Assembly: GCA_958295775.1 (NCBI GenBank)
Contig: CATQHC010000002.1
Coordinates: 510,915-574,914, forward strand
Reading direction: 5' to 3'
From: Chloroflexota bacterium
GTDB lineage: Bacteria > Chloroflexota > UBA11872 > VXOZ01
DNA length: 64,000 nucleotides
Shown here: positions 24,765 to 36,959 of the stretch, piece after piece
Layout of the letters: the number at the start of each line of letters is the position of its first letter
Numbering within the stretch: the stretch's first letter is position 1
Notes under the pieces: generated by a model
Databases searched by the model: none
What the model saw: only the letters and a program-made list of their open reading frames with translations
Told to the model about the DNA's origin: nothing
Position numbers and translations under genes: made by a program

Positions 24765-25898
24765 TTAAGAAGGAGGCGGGTTCTTGCGCACTCTCACTTT
24801 GACTTTGGGTTTACCGTTGCCATTGGCGCCGTTTTGAGTAAGTGTGGGTACGTCCTTACCAGGCCGATTACCGCCGGTTATCAATTCTTCCACAGTGGAC
24901 ATAGCCTGCCACAGCTTGCCATCCGGTTGCCACAGAGCGTCACAACGACTGCACATGCCGACTTCCTTATAGCGCCCATCCACTTGCATTTGCCGCAACC
25001 GTACCATGTTCTCGTTGTTCCAAAGATCGCTGATACGCTCTTCGCGGACGTCGCCCAGCACGTAGCTGCCGGTCCAGTCAGCGCAGCACGCCGGTACGGT
25101 GCCGTCCCAGTAGATGGTCATAGACTTCCACAGCCAGTTGCAGGGATGGTAGTTAGGCCCGCTTGGCCGCGGCGTAAATTCCTCACTGCTGTCGAACATG
25201 CCGGCCCAACCGTGGGCGAACATCGGGTCCCACTCATCAACCGGCAGACCCTTGAATTGCTCCCGAAATTCGCGGGGGATCTTCGGCTGTGCACCGGGCT
25301 CGTAAAAGACGAGCATTTGCATCACGACGTAGGGTTTGTCGCTGCCGCGCGCCTGTTTGCGCCGGAGAAACTCTAGGACATTCTCTAGCACGCGATCAAA
25401 CTTCGCGCCGTGGCGCATCTTCTCGTACATCTCTTTTTCGCCGGCGTCGAAGCTTACCGTGAGTTTGCTCAGGCCCGCATCCAAGAGCATTTCAGCGCGG
25501 TCTGCGGTGAGAATCTTGGCATTGGTGCTCAAGTTTGCGACAATGCCTGCCTCTTCACAGGCGCGAATCATTTCATCGAGCTGTGGATGAATGAGAGATT
25601 CTCCCCGCAGAAAGAGGTTGATCTCACGCACGTAGTCCTTGCAGTCAGCGATAATCTTGTGAAAGAGATCAAGCTCCATGTACCCTTGCTCGTTGGGCAA
25701 TCCCAAGCTCTGGGGACACATAGGGCAGCGCAGGTTGCATACACTTGTGGGCTCTACATGCAGCTTGAGCGGCAGATACGGCAGGTGCGTCGTGCCCTTC
25801 ATCCAGTGGTACATGAACTGTCCCACGCGGGGTGTCAGCACCGCGCGGTGCCGTTTGCGCTTCTTGATGAGGTCTACTGCGCCGTCAATAGTATTCAC
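24765..25898 (-). CDS. Radical SAM/SPASM domain protein
   Basis: A 377-aa radical S-adenosylmethionine enzyme. The [4Fe-4S] motif CNLRCPMC (CxxxCxxC) sits near residue 54. A barrel with LSTNAKILTADRAEMLLDAG and LTVSFDAGEKEMYEKMR follows. A SPASM-type auxiliary cluster region at the C-terminus has CNWLWKSMTIYWDGTVPACC and CSRCDALW. The C-terminal tail is Lys/Pro-rich (KVKVRVRKNPPPS). SPASM enzymes commonly modify peptides, anaerobic sulfatases or sugars; the substrate here is unknown. The Trm112-like gene follows it. Confidence 0.9.
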   Translation of the reverse strand: MNTIDGAVDLIKKRKRHRAVLTPRVGQFMYHWMKGTTHLPYLPLKLHVEPTSVCNLRCPMCPQSLGLPNEQGYMELDLFHKIIADCKDYVREINLFLRGESLIHPQLDEMIRACEEAGIVANLSTNAKILTADRAEMLLDAGLSKLTVSFDAGEKEMYEKMRHGAKFDRVLENVLEFLRRKQARGSDKPYVVMQMLVFYEPGAQPKIPREFREQFKGLPVDEWDPMFAHGWAGMFDSSEEFTPRPSGPNYHPCNWLWKSMTIYWDGTVPACCADWTGSYVLGDVREERISDLWNNENMVRLRQMQVDGRYKEVGMCSRCDALWQPDGKLWQAMSTVEELITGGNRPGKDVPTLTQNGANGNGKPKVKVRVRKNPPPS

Positions 25899-26186
25899 AA
25901 GGCGCCTCCGTCATCTTCCCGACCTGAGCACACAATGGCGCTCAATGCCGTATGATATTGAATAATGCTCATTAAGGGCACATGGTAGCTGCCGTTGCAA
26001 CGGTTCACTTCCCACTAAGGTGCTCGTTTGAAGCAATGCCTGAGCCGGAGAATCGGACTTGCCGGCACGATCCCTGAATCTCGTGCTCTTGGAAGGAGTT
26101 ATGCAGTGATTCCAGCAAGCCCATATCTCTCTTAGTGTAAGTAATGGCGAGAAATACTGTCAAACGGAGCGGGCCCTGACCACGCG

Positions 26187-26792
26187 CTAGGGAATCTTGC
26201 CCAGCCGGGTGAGCACGACCGGCCCAAGATTGAAGAGCGCAAGATCGGCAATGAAGTGAACGACGATGGGTGTGAGTACTGAATTTGACACCAAGAAGAG
26301 GATGCCAAACAGAAAGCCGCCCCCGGTGGCAAGGATCAAGAAGGGCAGCTTAAAGCCGACGAGGCGATGGTAGAAGCCGAAGAATACGGCAACGCCAACG
26401 AATCCCACCGGCGGCGGCAAGAATCCTACGGACATCGCCCAAGTCTGCAGCATGCCGCGAAAGAACAGTTCTTCGGCAGGCGCATTGAAGAGGAGAAAGT
26501 ACCCGTCTTCAATGAGGTGGGCACGCGGCGATGCCAGACTTTCGATAGGCCAATACCGTGAGCGAAAGAGCGTACAGGCCGCGAATACGGGGATGCCTGT
26601 GCCAAACATGAGCGCGACGTCGATGGCAGTGATGCGCCATGTGAGCTTGAGGGTCTCTACTCCGTCCCCGACCAGATAGGCCCAAACGACAGCCACGACG
26701 GCAAAAGGGATGAGACGGAGAGGCACATCCCAGCCAATCCAGCGCAGCGAATGGCGCACCGTACGTCGCGGAATTGCAGGTCGCCGTTGCAT
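26187..26792 (-). CDS. CPBP-family intramembrane glutamic endopeptidase
   Basis: A 201-aa polytopic membrane protein of the CAAX/CPBP protease family. The motifs are NAPAEELFFRGM (EExxxR), FFGFYHRLV (second motif with His) and IVVHFIADLALFN (HxxxD/N). About five hydrophobic segments are visible. Such proteins process membrane-associated or prenylated-type substrates or bacteriocins; the substrate is unknown. It begins 18 bases after the ruvB stop on the same strand and so is the probable last gene of the yebC-ruvCAB transcript. Confidence 0.85.
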   Translation of the reverse strand: MQRRPAIPRRTVRHSLRWIGWDVPLRLIPFAVVAVVWAYLVGDGVETLKLTWRITAIDVALMFGTGIPVFAACTLFRSRYWPIESLASPRAHLIEDGYFLLFNAPAEELFFRGMLQTWAMSVGFLPPPVGFVGVAVFFGFYHRLVGFKLPFLILATGGGFLFGILFLVSNSVLTPIVVHFIADLALFNLGPVVLTRLGKIP

Positions 26793-26810
26793 CAGGCTCT
26801 CACCGGGGAA

Positions 26811-27863
26811 CTAGTTGAAGAGTCGCGGCTGGTCGCTGTCGGCTTCGCCGCAGATGTCGGCGTCCTCGCCGACCTCAAGTCCAAGGTGTGCATACGCCGC
26901 AGCAAGCACCACCCGCCCGCGCGGTGTCTTCGCGAGGAAGCCGAGCTGCATCAGATACGGTTCATAGACATCCTCAATGGTCTGCGCCTCATCGCCGATC
27001 GCAGCGGAAAGCGTATCTATGCCTACGGGCCCTCCGCTGAACTTCTCCGCTATAGTAAGGAGAATGGTGCGATCAACTTCATCGAGCCCAAGTCCGTCAA
27101 TCTCAAGGCTCACCAGACAGTCTTCGGCGATAGCTGCGGTGATGTGCCCATCGCCCTTGACCTGGGCCCAGTCGCGGATGCGGCGCAGCAAGCGATTGGT
27201 GATGCGGGGCGTGCCGCGGGAGCGTCGTGCAATCTCTTCGATGCCTTGGGCGTCAATCGCGACGCCCAGTATTCCGGCTGACCGCCCTACAATCTTGCGC
27301 ATTGCCTCCAGATCGTAGTATTCCATATGGAAGTGAGCGCCAAAGCGGTCACGCAATGGGGAACTTATCAGGGCGAGCCGGGTTGTCGCGCCGATAAGCG
27401 AAAATTGCGGCAAAGAGAGACGAATGCTGCGCGCCGCCAGGCCCTTGCCCATCACTATATCCAGGGCAAAGTCCTCCATCGCCGGATAGAGGATCTCTTC
27501 TACGGCTCGATTGAGACGGTGCACTTCGTCAATGAAGAGAATGTCATGTGCGCGGACGTTGGAGAGAATTGCCGCCAGGTCGCCGGGTCGCTCGATTGCC
27601 GGCCCCGCCGTAACCTTGATGTTTACGCCCATCTCCGTGGCCAGCACATTGGCAAAGGTCGTCTTGCCCAGTCCCGGCGGCCCATGAAAGAGCGTGTGGT
27701 CAAGCGGCTCCTCTCGCAGCTTGGCTGCCGTGATTGCTATGCGCAAGTGCTCCCGCACTTTGTCTTGTCCGATACATTCGTCCAATGAGCGCGGGCGCAG
27801 AGTTTGCGTAATCTGGCTGTCTTCCGGCTCCTCTTCAGGGGCTACAAGACGAGTGTCGGTCAT
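26811..27863 (-). CDS. ruvB: Holliday junction branch migration ATPase RuvB
   Basis: AAA+ motor that with RuvA drives branch migration of Holliday junctions. Walker A is GPPGLGKTT, Walker B/sensor is [10 protein letters not shown], and [18 protein letters not shown] is the conserved sensor I region. [15 protein letters not shown] carries the arginine finger region, and the C-terminal winged-helix domain includes [16 protein letters not shown]. At 350 aa it is full length. A 132-base gap separates it from ruvA, more than usual. Confidence 0.97.
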   Translation of the reverse strand: MTDTRLVAPEEEPEDSQITQTLRPRSLDECIGQDKVREHLRIAITAAKLREEPLDHTLFHGPPGLGKTTFANVLATEMGVNIKVTAGPAIERPGDLAAILSNVRAHDILFIDEVHRLNRAVEEILYPAMEDFALDIVMGKGLAARSIRLSLPQFSLIGATTRLALISSPLRDRFGAHFHMEYYDLEAMRKIVGRSAGILGVAIDAQGIEEIARRSRGTPRITNRLLRRIRDWAQVKGDGHITAAIAEDCLVSLEIDGLGLDEVDRTILLTIAEKFSGGPVGIDTLSAAIGDEAQTIEDVYEPYLMQLGFLAKTPRGRVVLAAAYAHLGLEVGEDADICGEADSDQPRLFN

Positions 27864-27995
27864 GTGTTCATTCCTTGGAACCTTCAGTCGAGTCCATCTA
27901 CTCCAGGCCGGAAAGTCTCAATAGACCGCGCTATGCTCTTTGAGAAATTCAACTCAAAACCGTGTTCTGCGACGAGGGTGGCTTGCGGGCTCCAC

Positions 27996-28559
27996 TTAAT
28001 CGCCAAGCCGTCTCAGGGCGGCGGCAATTCGTTCTTCGACTGTAGAAGCCGCTTTGACCTCCGCATGAGGAAGCACCCGTGCGATCTCCGCCGCCGAGTA
28101 CCCAAGCGCCGCCAGCGCGTCTGCTGTGTCATCGGACGCGGCCGCCGCATCAGTCGGCGGCGCCAGTTTTCCGCGAAGTTCAAGAATGAGGCGGCTCGCG
28201 GTCCGCTTGCCCAGCCCAGTAACCCGTGTGAGTTGTCGCAGGTCTTCAGCTTCAAGAACGCTGGCGAACTGCTCCGGAGCAAACGTGGAGAGGATTGCCA
28301 AGGCAAGTCTGGGACCGACTCCGCTCACGGTCTGCACCTGATCGAAGAGCGCGGCTTGCTGCTCTGAGGAAAAGCCAAACAGCTCCAGCCGATCATCTCG
28401 CACCAACAGCCTGGTTGCCAGCGTTACCGAATCCCCAACTGCGCCGATCTCATCGATTACGTTGCTTGGTACAACGATGCGCAACCCGATGCCGCCCACG
28501 CGCACAGTGACGGAATCCAAGGCGCTATCGGTAAGCTCACCATGAATGAAGGCAATCAT
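27996..28559 (-). CDS. ruvA: Holliday junction branch migration protein RuvA
   Basis: DNA-binding subunit that holds the four-way junction as a tetramer. The N-terminal OB-fold (MIAFIHGELTD) is followed by two helix-hairpin-helix motifs, VSGVGPRLALAIL and VTGLGKRTASRLILELRGKL, and a C-terminal RuvB-interacting domain (ALAALGYSAAEI). It is 187 aa, normal length. The start overlaps the ruvC stop as ATGA. Confidence 0.96.
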   Translation of the reverse strand: MIAFIHGELTDSALDSVTVRVGGIGLRIVVPSNVIDEIGAVGDSVTLATRLLVRDDRLELFGFSSEQQAALFDQVQTVSGVGPRLALAILSTFAPEQFASVLEAEDLRQLTRVTGLGKRTASRLILELRGKLAPPTDAAAASDDTADALAALGYSAAEIARVLPHAEVKAASTVEERIAAALRRLGD

Positions 28560-29047
28560 GTCTGTGCAAGAAGCTCTCGAGTAGTACGCATATGCGCGTG
28601 ACAGATGGCAACAGCCAGGGCGTCTGCTGCATCGTCGGGGGTGGGTGGGCTTTCAAGTCCAAGCGCAATTGAAACCATGGCCTGCACCTGTTGTTTTTCG
28701 GCTCTACCGTAGCCCACCACCGCCTGCTTGATCTGTAAGGGCGTGTAGTCGCTTACGGAACAGCCGGCCTGTGCTGCACGCAACAGCACTACTCCCCTGG
28801 CTTCGCCCACGGCAAATACAGTAGTCACACTCTGATTGAAGAACAGGCGCTCTACGGCCACTTCCTCAGGAGAGGTTGCGGAGAACACTTCACCCAGTTC
28901 TTCGTATAACATGTGGAGACGTTTGTGCTGACTGACCTTAGCAGGAGTGGTGAGGCAGCCAAAAGTAACGACTGAGAGCTGAGGAGAGTCTTCGATAACG
29001 CCATAACCGAGACGGGCAGTGCCCGGATCGATGCCAAGGATGCGCAT
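28556..29047 (-). CDS. ruvC: Crossover junction endodeoxyribonuclease RuvC
   Basis: Dimeric resolvase that nicks Holliday junctions symmetrically. Catalytic acidic residues are visible in GIDPGTARLGYGV (Asp7-type), VAVERLFF (Glu) and DAADALAVAICH (Asp). The length of 163 aa is normal. It follows yebC after about 9 bases and overlaps ruvA, so yebC-ruvC-ruvA-ruvB forms one operon. Confidence 0.96.
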   Translation of the reverse strand: MRILGIDPGTARLGYGVIEDSPQLSVVTFGCLTTPAKVSQHKRLHMLYEELGEVFSATSPEEVAVERLFFNQSVTTVFAVGEARGVVLLRAAQAGCSVSDYTPLQIKQAVVGYGRAEKQQVQAMVSIALGLESPPTPDDAADALAVAICHAHMRTTRELLAQT

Positions 29048-29056
29048 CTGGTCACC

Positions 29057-29809
29057 CTAGCCTGCGTATGCAGCTATCATTTCGTCGGTGAGTTCGAGGT
29101 TCGTGTAGACCTTCTGCACGTCGTCAAGGTCTTCGACACGTTCGATCAATTGCATCGCCTGCGACGCTTTGTTCGTTTCAAGTTCAGACATAGTCTTCGG
29201 CACGCGAGTAAGTTCCGCACTTTCCACGGAGTAGCCGCGCTCTTCCATACCGCGTCGAATGGCTTCTAGCTGCTCGATTAGTGTGAGTACGACGAGCGTG
29301 CCTTCCTCTTCTTGGACGTCTTCCGCGCCAAGCTCAATGGATTCGAGCATGGCCTCGTCCGGGTCGCCGCCATTGAGTTCAATGAGGACTTGCCCGCGTG
29401 TATCGAACATCCATGCCACGCTGCCGGATTCGCCCAGGTTTCCGCCGCCTCGCGCGAGTACGTTGCGCAGTTCCGCCACTGTGCGATTGCGGTTATCCGT
29501 AAGCGCCTCGATAAAGAGCGCCGCGCCGCCGGGGCCATAGCCCTCATAGTTGATGTCCTCAAGGCGAACGCCGTCATCGAGCTCTCCACTGCCTCGCTTT
29601 ACCGCACGCTCGATGGTATCGGCGGGCATGTTGGCATCTTTGGCCCGCTGCACGGCAAGGCGCAATCGAAAATTAGTCTCAGGATCGCCCCCGCCGTCCC
29701 GGGCGGCCACGGTGATTTCGCGTCCCAGTTTTGTATAGAGCTGCCCGCGCTTGGCGTCGTTGGCTGCCTTTTGGCGCTTGATTTGCGCCCATTTAGAGTG
29801 TCCTGCCAT
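29057..29809 (-). CDS. yebC: YebC/TACO1-family protein
   Basis: 250-aa member of the YebC/TACO1 family. It starts MAGHSKWAQIKRQKAANDAKRGQLYTKLGREI, a diagnostic opening, and continues GGDPETNFRLRLAVQRAKDANMPADTIERAVKRG. YebC proteins have been described as transcriptional regulators near ruvC and, more recently, as translation factors for polyproline stretches. Its place as first gene of the ruvCAB operon is common. Start ATG 29809. Confidence 0.95.
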   Translation of the reverse strand: MAGHSKWAQIKRQKAANDAKRGQLYTKLGREITVAARDGGGDPETNFRLRLAVQRAKDANMPADTIERAVKRGSGELDDGVRLEDINYEGYGPGGAALFIEALTDNRNRTVAELRNVLARGGGNLGESGSVAWMFDTRGQVLIELNGGDPDEAMLESIELGAEDVQEEEGTLVVLTLIEQLEAIRRGMEERGYSVESAELTRVPKTMSELETNKASQAMQLIERVEDLDDVQKVYTNLELTDEMIAAYAG

Positions 29810-29919
29810 GATGTCTCTCCTCGCTCAACGCGCAAGCTCCCGCCAAAGCCACGGAAGTGTTTGAGATCGCTGAGAGGACGATGAAATCAATTGATGACGG
29901 GTCTTGAGTGACTACGGTC

Positions 29920-29925
29920 ATTATA
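29920..29925 (-). promoter_or_regulatory. Candidate -10 box for the yebC-ruvCAB operon
   Basis: TATAAT read on the minus strand, about 110 bases upstream of the yebC ATG. The -35 region is weak (GGGCTG-like at 16 bases). Confidence 0.4.
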
Positions 29926-30085
29926 GCATTTTTGGCGGTTTCAGCCCGAAGCCAAGAGACAGTGCGCCGCCCTCTGTTTGCGGGGTGACCGCGTATTGAG
30001 AAACCTGAGAAGTGCTGCAACTAGTGCACAGGAACCCCTGCGAGACGTCGTGCCAACGCCCACCGGCTGGCGGTCTTTGCTCGTG

Positions 30086-31096
30086 TTAACGGAAGCTGAC
30101 GAAGCTGCGTTTCAGCGTATCAAAATACTGCATTGCTACGCCGGTACCCAACGCAACCGAGATCAAGGGAGTCTCAGCAACGTAGCAGGCTATGCCCGTT
30201 TCCTGTGTAAGCAATCCATCGAGATGCCGTAGGAGAGAACCGCCGCCCGTCATTACAATGCCCCGGTCGATGATGTCCGAAGCCAGCTCCGGCGGTGTCT
30301 GTTCCAGCACATCGCGTACGCACTTGACGATAATGCCAACCGTTTCTTGGATAGCTTCAGTAATCTCGTCGGAGCTGATCGTGATAGTGCGGGGGAGGCC
30401 GGCCACCTGGTCTCTGCCGCGTACTTCCATCGACATGGGGGGATCCATGGGAAGAGCGCTGCCGATTTCGATCTTGACTTCCTCCGCAGTTCCCTCGCCG
30501 ATTAAGAGGTTGTAGTGGCGTTTTACATAATTGAATATCGTCGAATCAAGGCGACTGCCGCCCACGCGCACCGACCGGCGCACGACAATTGCGTTGAGCG
30601 AGAGTACGGCTACTTCGGTGGTGCCGCCACCGATATTGACTAACATGCTGCCGCTGGGTGAGGAAATTGGAACATTTGCGCCAAGCGCGGCAGCAAGCGG
30701 TGCCTCTATGAGAAAGGCATTCCCCGCGCCTGCCGAGATTACGGCGTCGTGCACTGCACGTCGTTCCACACTAGTGATACCAGTTGGTACGGAAACCATT
30801 ACGTCCGGCTTGAAAAAGCGCACTCGACCGCAGACTCGCCGAATGAGGTGGCGAATCATTTCTTGGGTTACTACATAATCCGCTATCACACCTTCACGCA
30901 TCGGTCGCACAACCGCAATATTATTCGGTGCGCGCCCGATCATTTGTCGCGCTTCATCGCCAATTGTCTCTACATGGTTGTCATCGGTGGATACGGCGAC
31001 AACTGAAGGGCCATTAATGGTAATGCCTCGGCCCGGTACGTAGACCAGGACGTTTGCGGTCCCCAAGTCGATGCCGATTTGCTGTGCGCCAAACAT
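30086..31096 (-). CDS. mreB: Rod shape-determining protein MreB
   Basis: Bacterial actin homologue forming membrane-associated filaments that guide cell-wall synthesis. Actin-type ATP motifs are seen: [13 protein letters not shown] (phosphate 1), [13 protein letters not shown] (phosphate 2), [16 protein letters not shown] (adenosine). [14 protein letters not shown] is a family-specific segment. At 336 aa it is complete. It follows murA after 8 bases and is the last gene of the atp-murA-mreB gene run; no mreC or mreD follows. A GCAGGG-type ribosome site precedes the ATG. Confidence 0.95.
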   Translation of the reverse strand: MFGAQQIGIDLGTANVLVYVPGRGITINGPSVVAVSTDDNHVETIGDEARQMIGRAPNNIAVVRPMREGVIADYVVTQEMIRHLIRRVCGRVRFFKPDVMVSVPTGITSVERRAVHDAVISAGAGNAFLIEAPLAAALGANVPISSPSGSMLVNIGGGTTEVAVLSLNAIVVRRSVRVGGSRLDSTIFNYVKRHYNLLIGEGTAEEVKIEIGSALPMDPPMSMEVRGRDQVAGLPRTITISSDEITEAIQETVGIIVKCVRDVLEQTPPELASDIIDRGIVMTGGGSLLRHLDGLLTQETGIACYVAETPLISVALGTGVAMQYFDTLKRSFVSFR

Positions 31097-31104
31097 AAGC
31101 CCTG

Positions 31105-32385
31105 CTATTCCATCGTTACGTGTGCGCCAAGGCCCACCAAGTCCTCGGGCAGGGACTCATAGCCCCTGAAAACGTGATGCATATCCGATACGCGCGTTGT
31201 CCCTTCCGCAGCCAGCGCCGCGAGCAACAGCGCCACACCGGAACGAATATCAAGCGCCTGCACCACCTCCCCATGCAGAGCGGTGGGACCCTGAATGTAT
31301 GCTTTCTCGCCGGAGACGGTGATATCGGCGCCCATCTTCCGCAACTCGTCTACGTAGTTGAAGCGCGCCTCGAACACGCGCTCGTGTATGACGCTCTCAC
31401 CAGTGGCTTGCGTAAGCAATGCACAGATTTGCGGCTGAAGGTCTGTTGGAAAGCCGGGGAAATGGATAGCTTGCACTTCAACCGCTCGCAAAGGCCTATG
31501 CGACAACACTGTAATTGGATCGCACGTTCCCTGTATGGTAACACCACACTGCGCAATTTTGTACAGAACGGGCTCGATGTGATCGTAGGTGGTGTTGTGA
31601 ATTGTCACTTCTCCGCCGGTGATGGCTGTGGCCAACGCAAAGGTTCCCGCTTCATGGCGATCGGGAATGACTTCCCATTCGGCGCCGTGGAGCGTGTCCA
31701 CTCCTTCGACTTCAATGGTGCTAGTTCCCGCGCCGCTGACACGAGCTCCCATCCGATTAAGGCAATCTGCCAGTGCAACGACCTCGGGTTCGCAGGAAGC
31801 GTGCCTTATCACACTGGTGCCTCTGGCCAACGTGGCGGCCAGCATTAGGTTTTCTGTTCCCGTATGACTGGGATAGTCCAAGTAGAGGCGCGCCGCGTTC
31901 AGTCGATCGGCAGACAAGCGGTAGTCCTGGTCTTGGCTTTCTACCGTGGCACCCATGGCCTCGAAGCCCAGCAGGTCTACGTTCACCGGCCTCTCGCCGA
32001 TTTTGCAGCCGCCGGGATGCACTGAAGAAGCTTCTCCGGCGCGAGTCAGCAAGGGTCCTGCTACCAGGAATGATGCGCGAAAGCTTGAAGCAATCTCTGT
32101 TGGGGTTCGGGTAGATGTCAGCGCGCGTGCAGTTATGGCAATGGTGCGCTGTTTCTCATTCATTTCGACCTGGGCGCCCAAACTGGTGAGCAGGTTGGCC
32201 ATGGCCTCGATGTCGCGAATGAAAGGGGGGTTGTGCAGTACGCACGTTTCTTCGGTCAGGAGTGCGGCCGCCATCAGCGGCAGGGCGCAATTCTTCGAGC
32301 CGCGCGCGCGCACCTCGCCCGCCAAGCGCCGACCACCGCGCACAATGGCTGTATCTGCTTGCGTTCGTTGCTCCAGCGCTGTCAT
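31105..32385 (-). CDS. murA: UDP-N-acetylglucosamine 1-carboxyvinyltransferase MurA
   Basis: Transfers enolpyruvate from PEP to UDP-GlcNAc, the first committed step of peptidoglycan synthesis. The active-site loop [13 protein letters not shown] keeps the catalytic Cys, so fosfomycin sensitivity is expected. The KN pair is present in [11 protein letters not shown]. The C-terminal region includes [21 protein letters not shown], as usual. I chose ATG 32385, preceded by AGGAG, over an in-frame TTG at 32418. The length is about 426 aa. It is followed directly by mreB. Confidence 0.95.
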   Translation of the reverse strand: MTALEQRTQADTAIVRGGRRLAGEVRARGSKNCALPLMAAALLTEETCVLHNPPFIRDIEAMANLLTSLGAQVEMNEKQRTIAITARALTSTRTPTEIASSFRASFLVAGPLLTRAGEASSVHPGGCKIGERPVNVDLLGFEAMGATVESQDQDYRLSADRLNAARLYLDYPSHTGTENLMLAATLARGTSVIRHASCEPEVVALADCLNRMGARVSGAGTSTIEVEGVDTLHGAEWEVIPDRHEAGTFALATAITGGEVTIHNTTYDHIEPVLYKIAQCGVTIQGTCDPITVLSHRPLRAVEVQAIHFPGFPTDLQPQICALLTQATGESVIHERVFEARFNYVDELRKMGADITVSGEKAYIQGPTALHGEVVQALDIRSGVALLLAALAAEGTTRVSDMHHVFRGYESLPEDLVGLGAHVTME

Positions 32386-32529
32386 TTGGGGCTGCTCCTG
32401 AAGAACGCCGCATGCCAAAATGCACGCTCGCCGGTTTCGGAGTGCAGACTAAGAGCGCGCAAGCCAACGTTCACCGCTGACACTGCCTGGATTGGAAGGT
32501 ACTGCTGTGTCCGCGCACGCTATGCAGCA

Positions 32530-32535
32530 AGTATA
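32530..32535 (-). promoter_or_regulatory. Candidate -10 box between atpC and murA
   Basis: TATACT on the minus strand lies in the 190-base gap between the atpC stop and the murA start. No good -35 is seen. It may be an internal promoter for murA-mreB. Confidence 0.3.
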
Positions 32536-32575
32536 CAACCTGAGACGGCCTTCAAGCCTCTCCCTGCAACGTCTA

Positions 32576-34485
<1,910 letters not shown>

Positions 34486-34494
34486 TTAGAGACT

Positions 34495-35376
34495 CTAGAC
34501 TCCGGCTATGGCCTTTGCTGCCGTAGCGATTTCGATGACCTCGTTGGTGATGGCAGTCTGCCGGACCTTGTTATACGTCAGCGTTAAGTCGCCCAAGATT
34601 TCCTCGGCATTCTCCGTAGCGTTGCGCATGGCGATCATGCGGGCGCTATGCTCACTCGCGATGCTCTCCAGCAATGCGCGGTAAATCTGTGCTTCGATGA
34701 AACGCGGCAAGAGCGTGGAAAGCACTGCGTCTGAATCCGGTTCGTAAATGTAGTCCACTTGCTGAAATGCCCGCACCGCGCTTGTATCGAGTTCATCCGG
34801 AGTGATCGGCAGGATGCGGGTCAGCGTCGGCTCCTGGCGCATCAGATTCACAAACTGGGAAAACCCAACATACACTTCGTCATACGCAGCATCTGCAAAC
34901 CCATCGATAGTGCTGCGCGAGATTGGCAAGATGTCGGCAAGATTGGGATAGTTGCCCAAGTCCCGGTACTCCGCAGACACCGAGCCGCTGAGCCCGACAG
35001 ACCGCAGCAACGCCGGCCCCTTGGTCCCTACTGCAATGATATCCACGGAAACGCCGCGGTCAAGAATGAAGCGGACGACCGACCGCACCATGTTGGCGTT
35101 CAAACTACCGCACAGACCCCGGCTGGTGGTAAAGAGTATCAAAGCTGCGTGGGAGACCGGCCGCACCTGAAGTAAGGGATGGAGTTCCTGCGCGCCGCTC
35201 ACCGCAGCAAGATTGTTGATAACCTGTCGGATTCGTTCCGCGTAAGGCCGGGAGGCCAGCACCCGCTCCTGTGCGCGTCGCAGCCGGCTAGAAGCCACCA
35301 GCTCCATGGCGCGCGTAATCTGGCGGGTGTTCTGGACACCGCGAATTCGCCTTCGCAGTTGACGAATACTCGGCAC
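34495..35376 (-). CDS. atpG: ATP synthase F1 gamma subunit
   Basis: Rotor shaft subunit. The N-terminal helix MPSIRQLRRRIRGVQNTRQITRAMELVASSRLRRAQ and the C-terminal helix ARMIAMRNATENAEEILGDLTLTYNKVRQTAITNEVIEI are characteristic. FTTSRGLCGSLNANM is the family signature. 293 aa. It begins at the base after the atpA stop, which implies coupled translation. Confidence 0.96.
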   Translation of the reverse strand: MPSIRQLRRRIRGVQNTRQITRAMELVASSRLRRAQERVLASRPYAERIRQVINNLAAVSGAQELHPLLQVRPVSHAALILFTTSRGLCGSLNANMVRSVVRFILDRGVSVDIIAVGTKGPALLRSVGLSGSVSAEYRDLGNYPNLADILPISRSTIDGFADAAYDEVYVGFSQFVNLMRQEPTLTRILPITPDELDTSAVRAFQQVDYIYEPDSDAVLSTLLPRFIEAQIYRALLESIASEHSARMIAMRNATENAEEILGDLTLTYNKVRQTAITNEVIEIATAAKAIAGV

Positions 35377-36909
35377 TTACGCTGCTCCTGTTTGCACGGA
35401 AGGCTGGAAGACGTCCTGCTTGAACTGCTGGATCGCCGCAGCCAATTTCTCTTCCATTTCATCCGAAAGTGTTTGAGACTCTCTAATCTCATCTGCCAAT
35501 TCGCGATGGCTGGCAGAGATGTACTGCAGCAATTCAGTCTCAAACCTCCCGACGTCGGCCACCGCAACGTCATCCATTTCGCCGGCATTCAATGCAAAGA
35601 TGCTGATAACTTGGTTTTCAACGGGGAGCGGGGCGTATTGCGGTTGCTTCAGGACTTCCATGGCTCGCTGGCCGCGTTCGAGTTGTTGTCGTGTGACGCG
35701 GTCCAAATCGGAACCAATCTGCGCAAAGGCAGCCAATTCCCGATACTGCGCCATGTCCAACCGCAGTCGGCCGGCCACCTGCTTCATCGCCTTAATCTGT
35801 GCGTCGCCGCCAACGCGCGAAACCGAAATTCCGGCATTTACCGCGGGACGCTGGCCCGCATAGAAGAGGTCAGGCTCCAAATATATCTGGCCGTCTGTAA
35901 TCGAAATGACGTTTGTCGGAATGTAGGCCGATACGTCGCCCGCCTGGGTCTCAATAATCGGAAGCGCCGTCAGCGTGCCTCCGCCGTAGTTTTCGTTGAG
36001 ACAGGAAGCGCGCTCTAGCAGTCGAGAATGGAGATAGAACACATCGCCCGGAAACGCTTCACGGCCCGGAGGCCGCCGCAGCAGCAGCGAGACTTGGCGG
36101 TATGCCCACGCGTGCTTGCTAAGGTCGTCGTAGATGACAAGCGCATCCTGGCCCTTATCACGGAAGTACTCGCCCAGCGTGCAGCCTGCAAAAGGCGCAA
36201 GGTAGAGCAACGCAGCAGGATCGGAAGCGCCCGCAGCCACGATGATGGTGTGATCCATCGCGCCATTGCGTTCAAGAATTGTCATCACGTTCGCAATGTC
36301 GGACTCTTTCTGTCCGACGGCGACATAAATGCAGATGACGCCGTTGCCCTTTTGGTTGATGATGGTATCCAAGGCAATGGCGGTCTTACCCGTTTGGCGG
36401 TCGCCGATAATGAGTTCTCGCTGGCCGCGGCCAATTGGAATCATGGAGTCGATCGCCTTGATGCCGGTTTGCAACGGGACATTGACGCTCTCACGCGTTA
36501 CGACGCCGGGGGCCACCTTTTCGATCACACTGGTCTCAGTGGTATTGATCGGCCCTTTGCCATCAACGGGTTGGCCGATGGAATTGACCACGCGACCGAT
36601 AAGCTCCGGTCCAATCGGCACCGACATGACGCGCCCCGTGCCTTGTACCTCGTCGCCTTCCTTGATCTCCTCATAGGGGCCCATGACAACCGCGCCGACT
36701 GTATCCTCTTCCAAGTTAAGGGCCAAGCCGAAGACACCGTTGGAGAATTCCAGAATCTCACTACTCATCACTCCGGAAAGGCCGAAAATTCGCGCAATGC
36801 CGTCTCCGGCTTCCACAACGGTGCCGACGTCGACTGCCTCGCTCGGGCGGTCAAAAGCTTCGATCTGCTCTCGCAGCGCAGAGGCAATATCTTCAGAGTT
36901 TATGCTCAA
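35377..36909 (-). CDS. atpA: ATP synthase F1 alpha subunit
   Basis: Non-catalytic nucleotide-binding subunit. Walker A is GDRQTGKTA, and [14 protein letters not shown] and [19 protein letters not shown] are family motifs. Start choice: TTG 36909 (then [15 protein letters not shown], matching known N-termini) has AAGGAGAAAGGG upstream. The frame is also open to a GTG at 36963 that overlaps the atpH stop but lacks a ribosome site. From TTG it is about 510 aa, the usual length. Confidence 0.95.
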   Translation of the reverse strand: MSINSEDIASALREQIEAFDRPSEAVDVGTVVEAGDGIARIFGLSGVMSSEILEFSNGVFGLALNLEEDTVGAVVMGPYEEIKEGDEVQGTGRVMSVPIGPELIGRVVNSIGQPVDGKGPINTTETSVIEKVAPGVVTRESVNVPLQTGIKAIDSMIPIGRGQRELIIGDRQTGKTAIALDTIINQKGNGVICIYVAVGQKESDIANVMTILERNGAMDHTIIVAAGASDPAALLYLAPFAGCTLGEYFRDKGQDALVIYDDLSKHAWAYRQVSLLLRRPPGREAFPGDVFYLHSRLLERASCLNENYGGGTLTALPIIETQAGDVSAYIPTNVISITDGQIYLEPDLFYAGQRPAVNAGISVSRVGGDAQIKAMKQVAGRLRLDMAQYRELAAFAQIGSDLDRVTRQQLERGQRAMEVLKQPQYAPLPVENQVISIFALNAGEMDDVAVADVGRFETELLQYISASHRELADEIRESQTLSDEMEEKLAAAIQQFKQDVFQPSVQTGAA

Positions 36910-36959
36910 GAGGCCCTTTCTCCTTAATCTTTGCGCGGATGCGCATTCGCCGACCGCGA

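Noticed and set aside
36028-36927. Plus-strand open frame opposite atpA
   Set aside because: Antisense shadow of a highly conserved gene.
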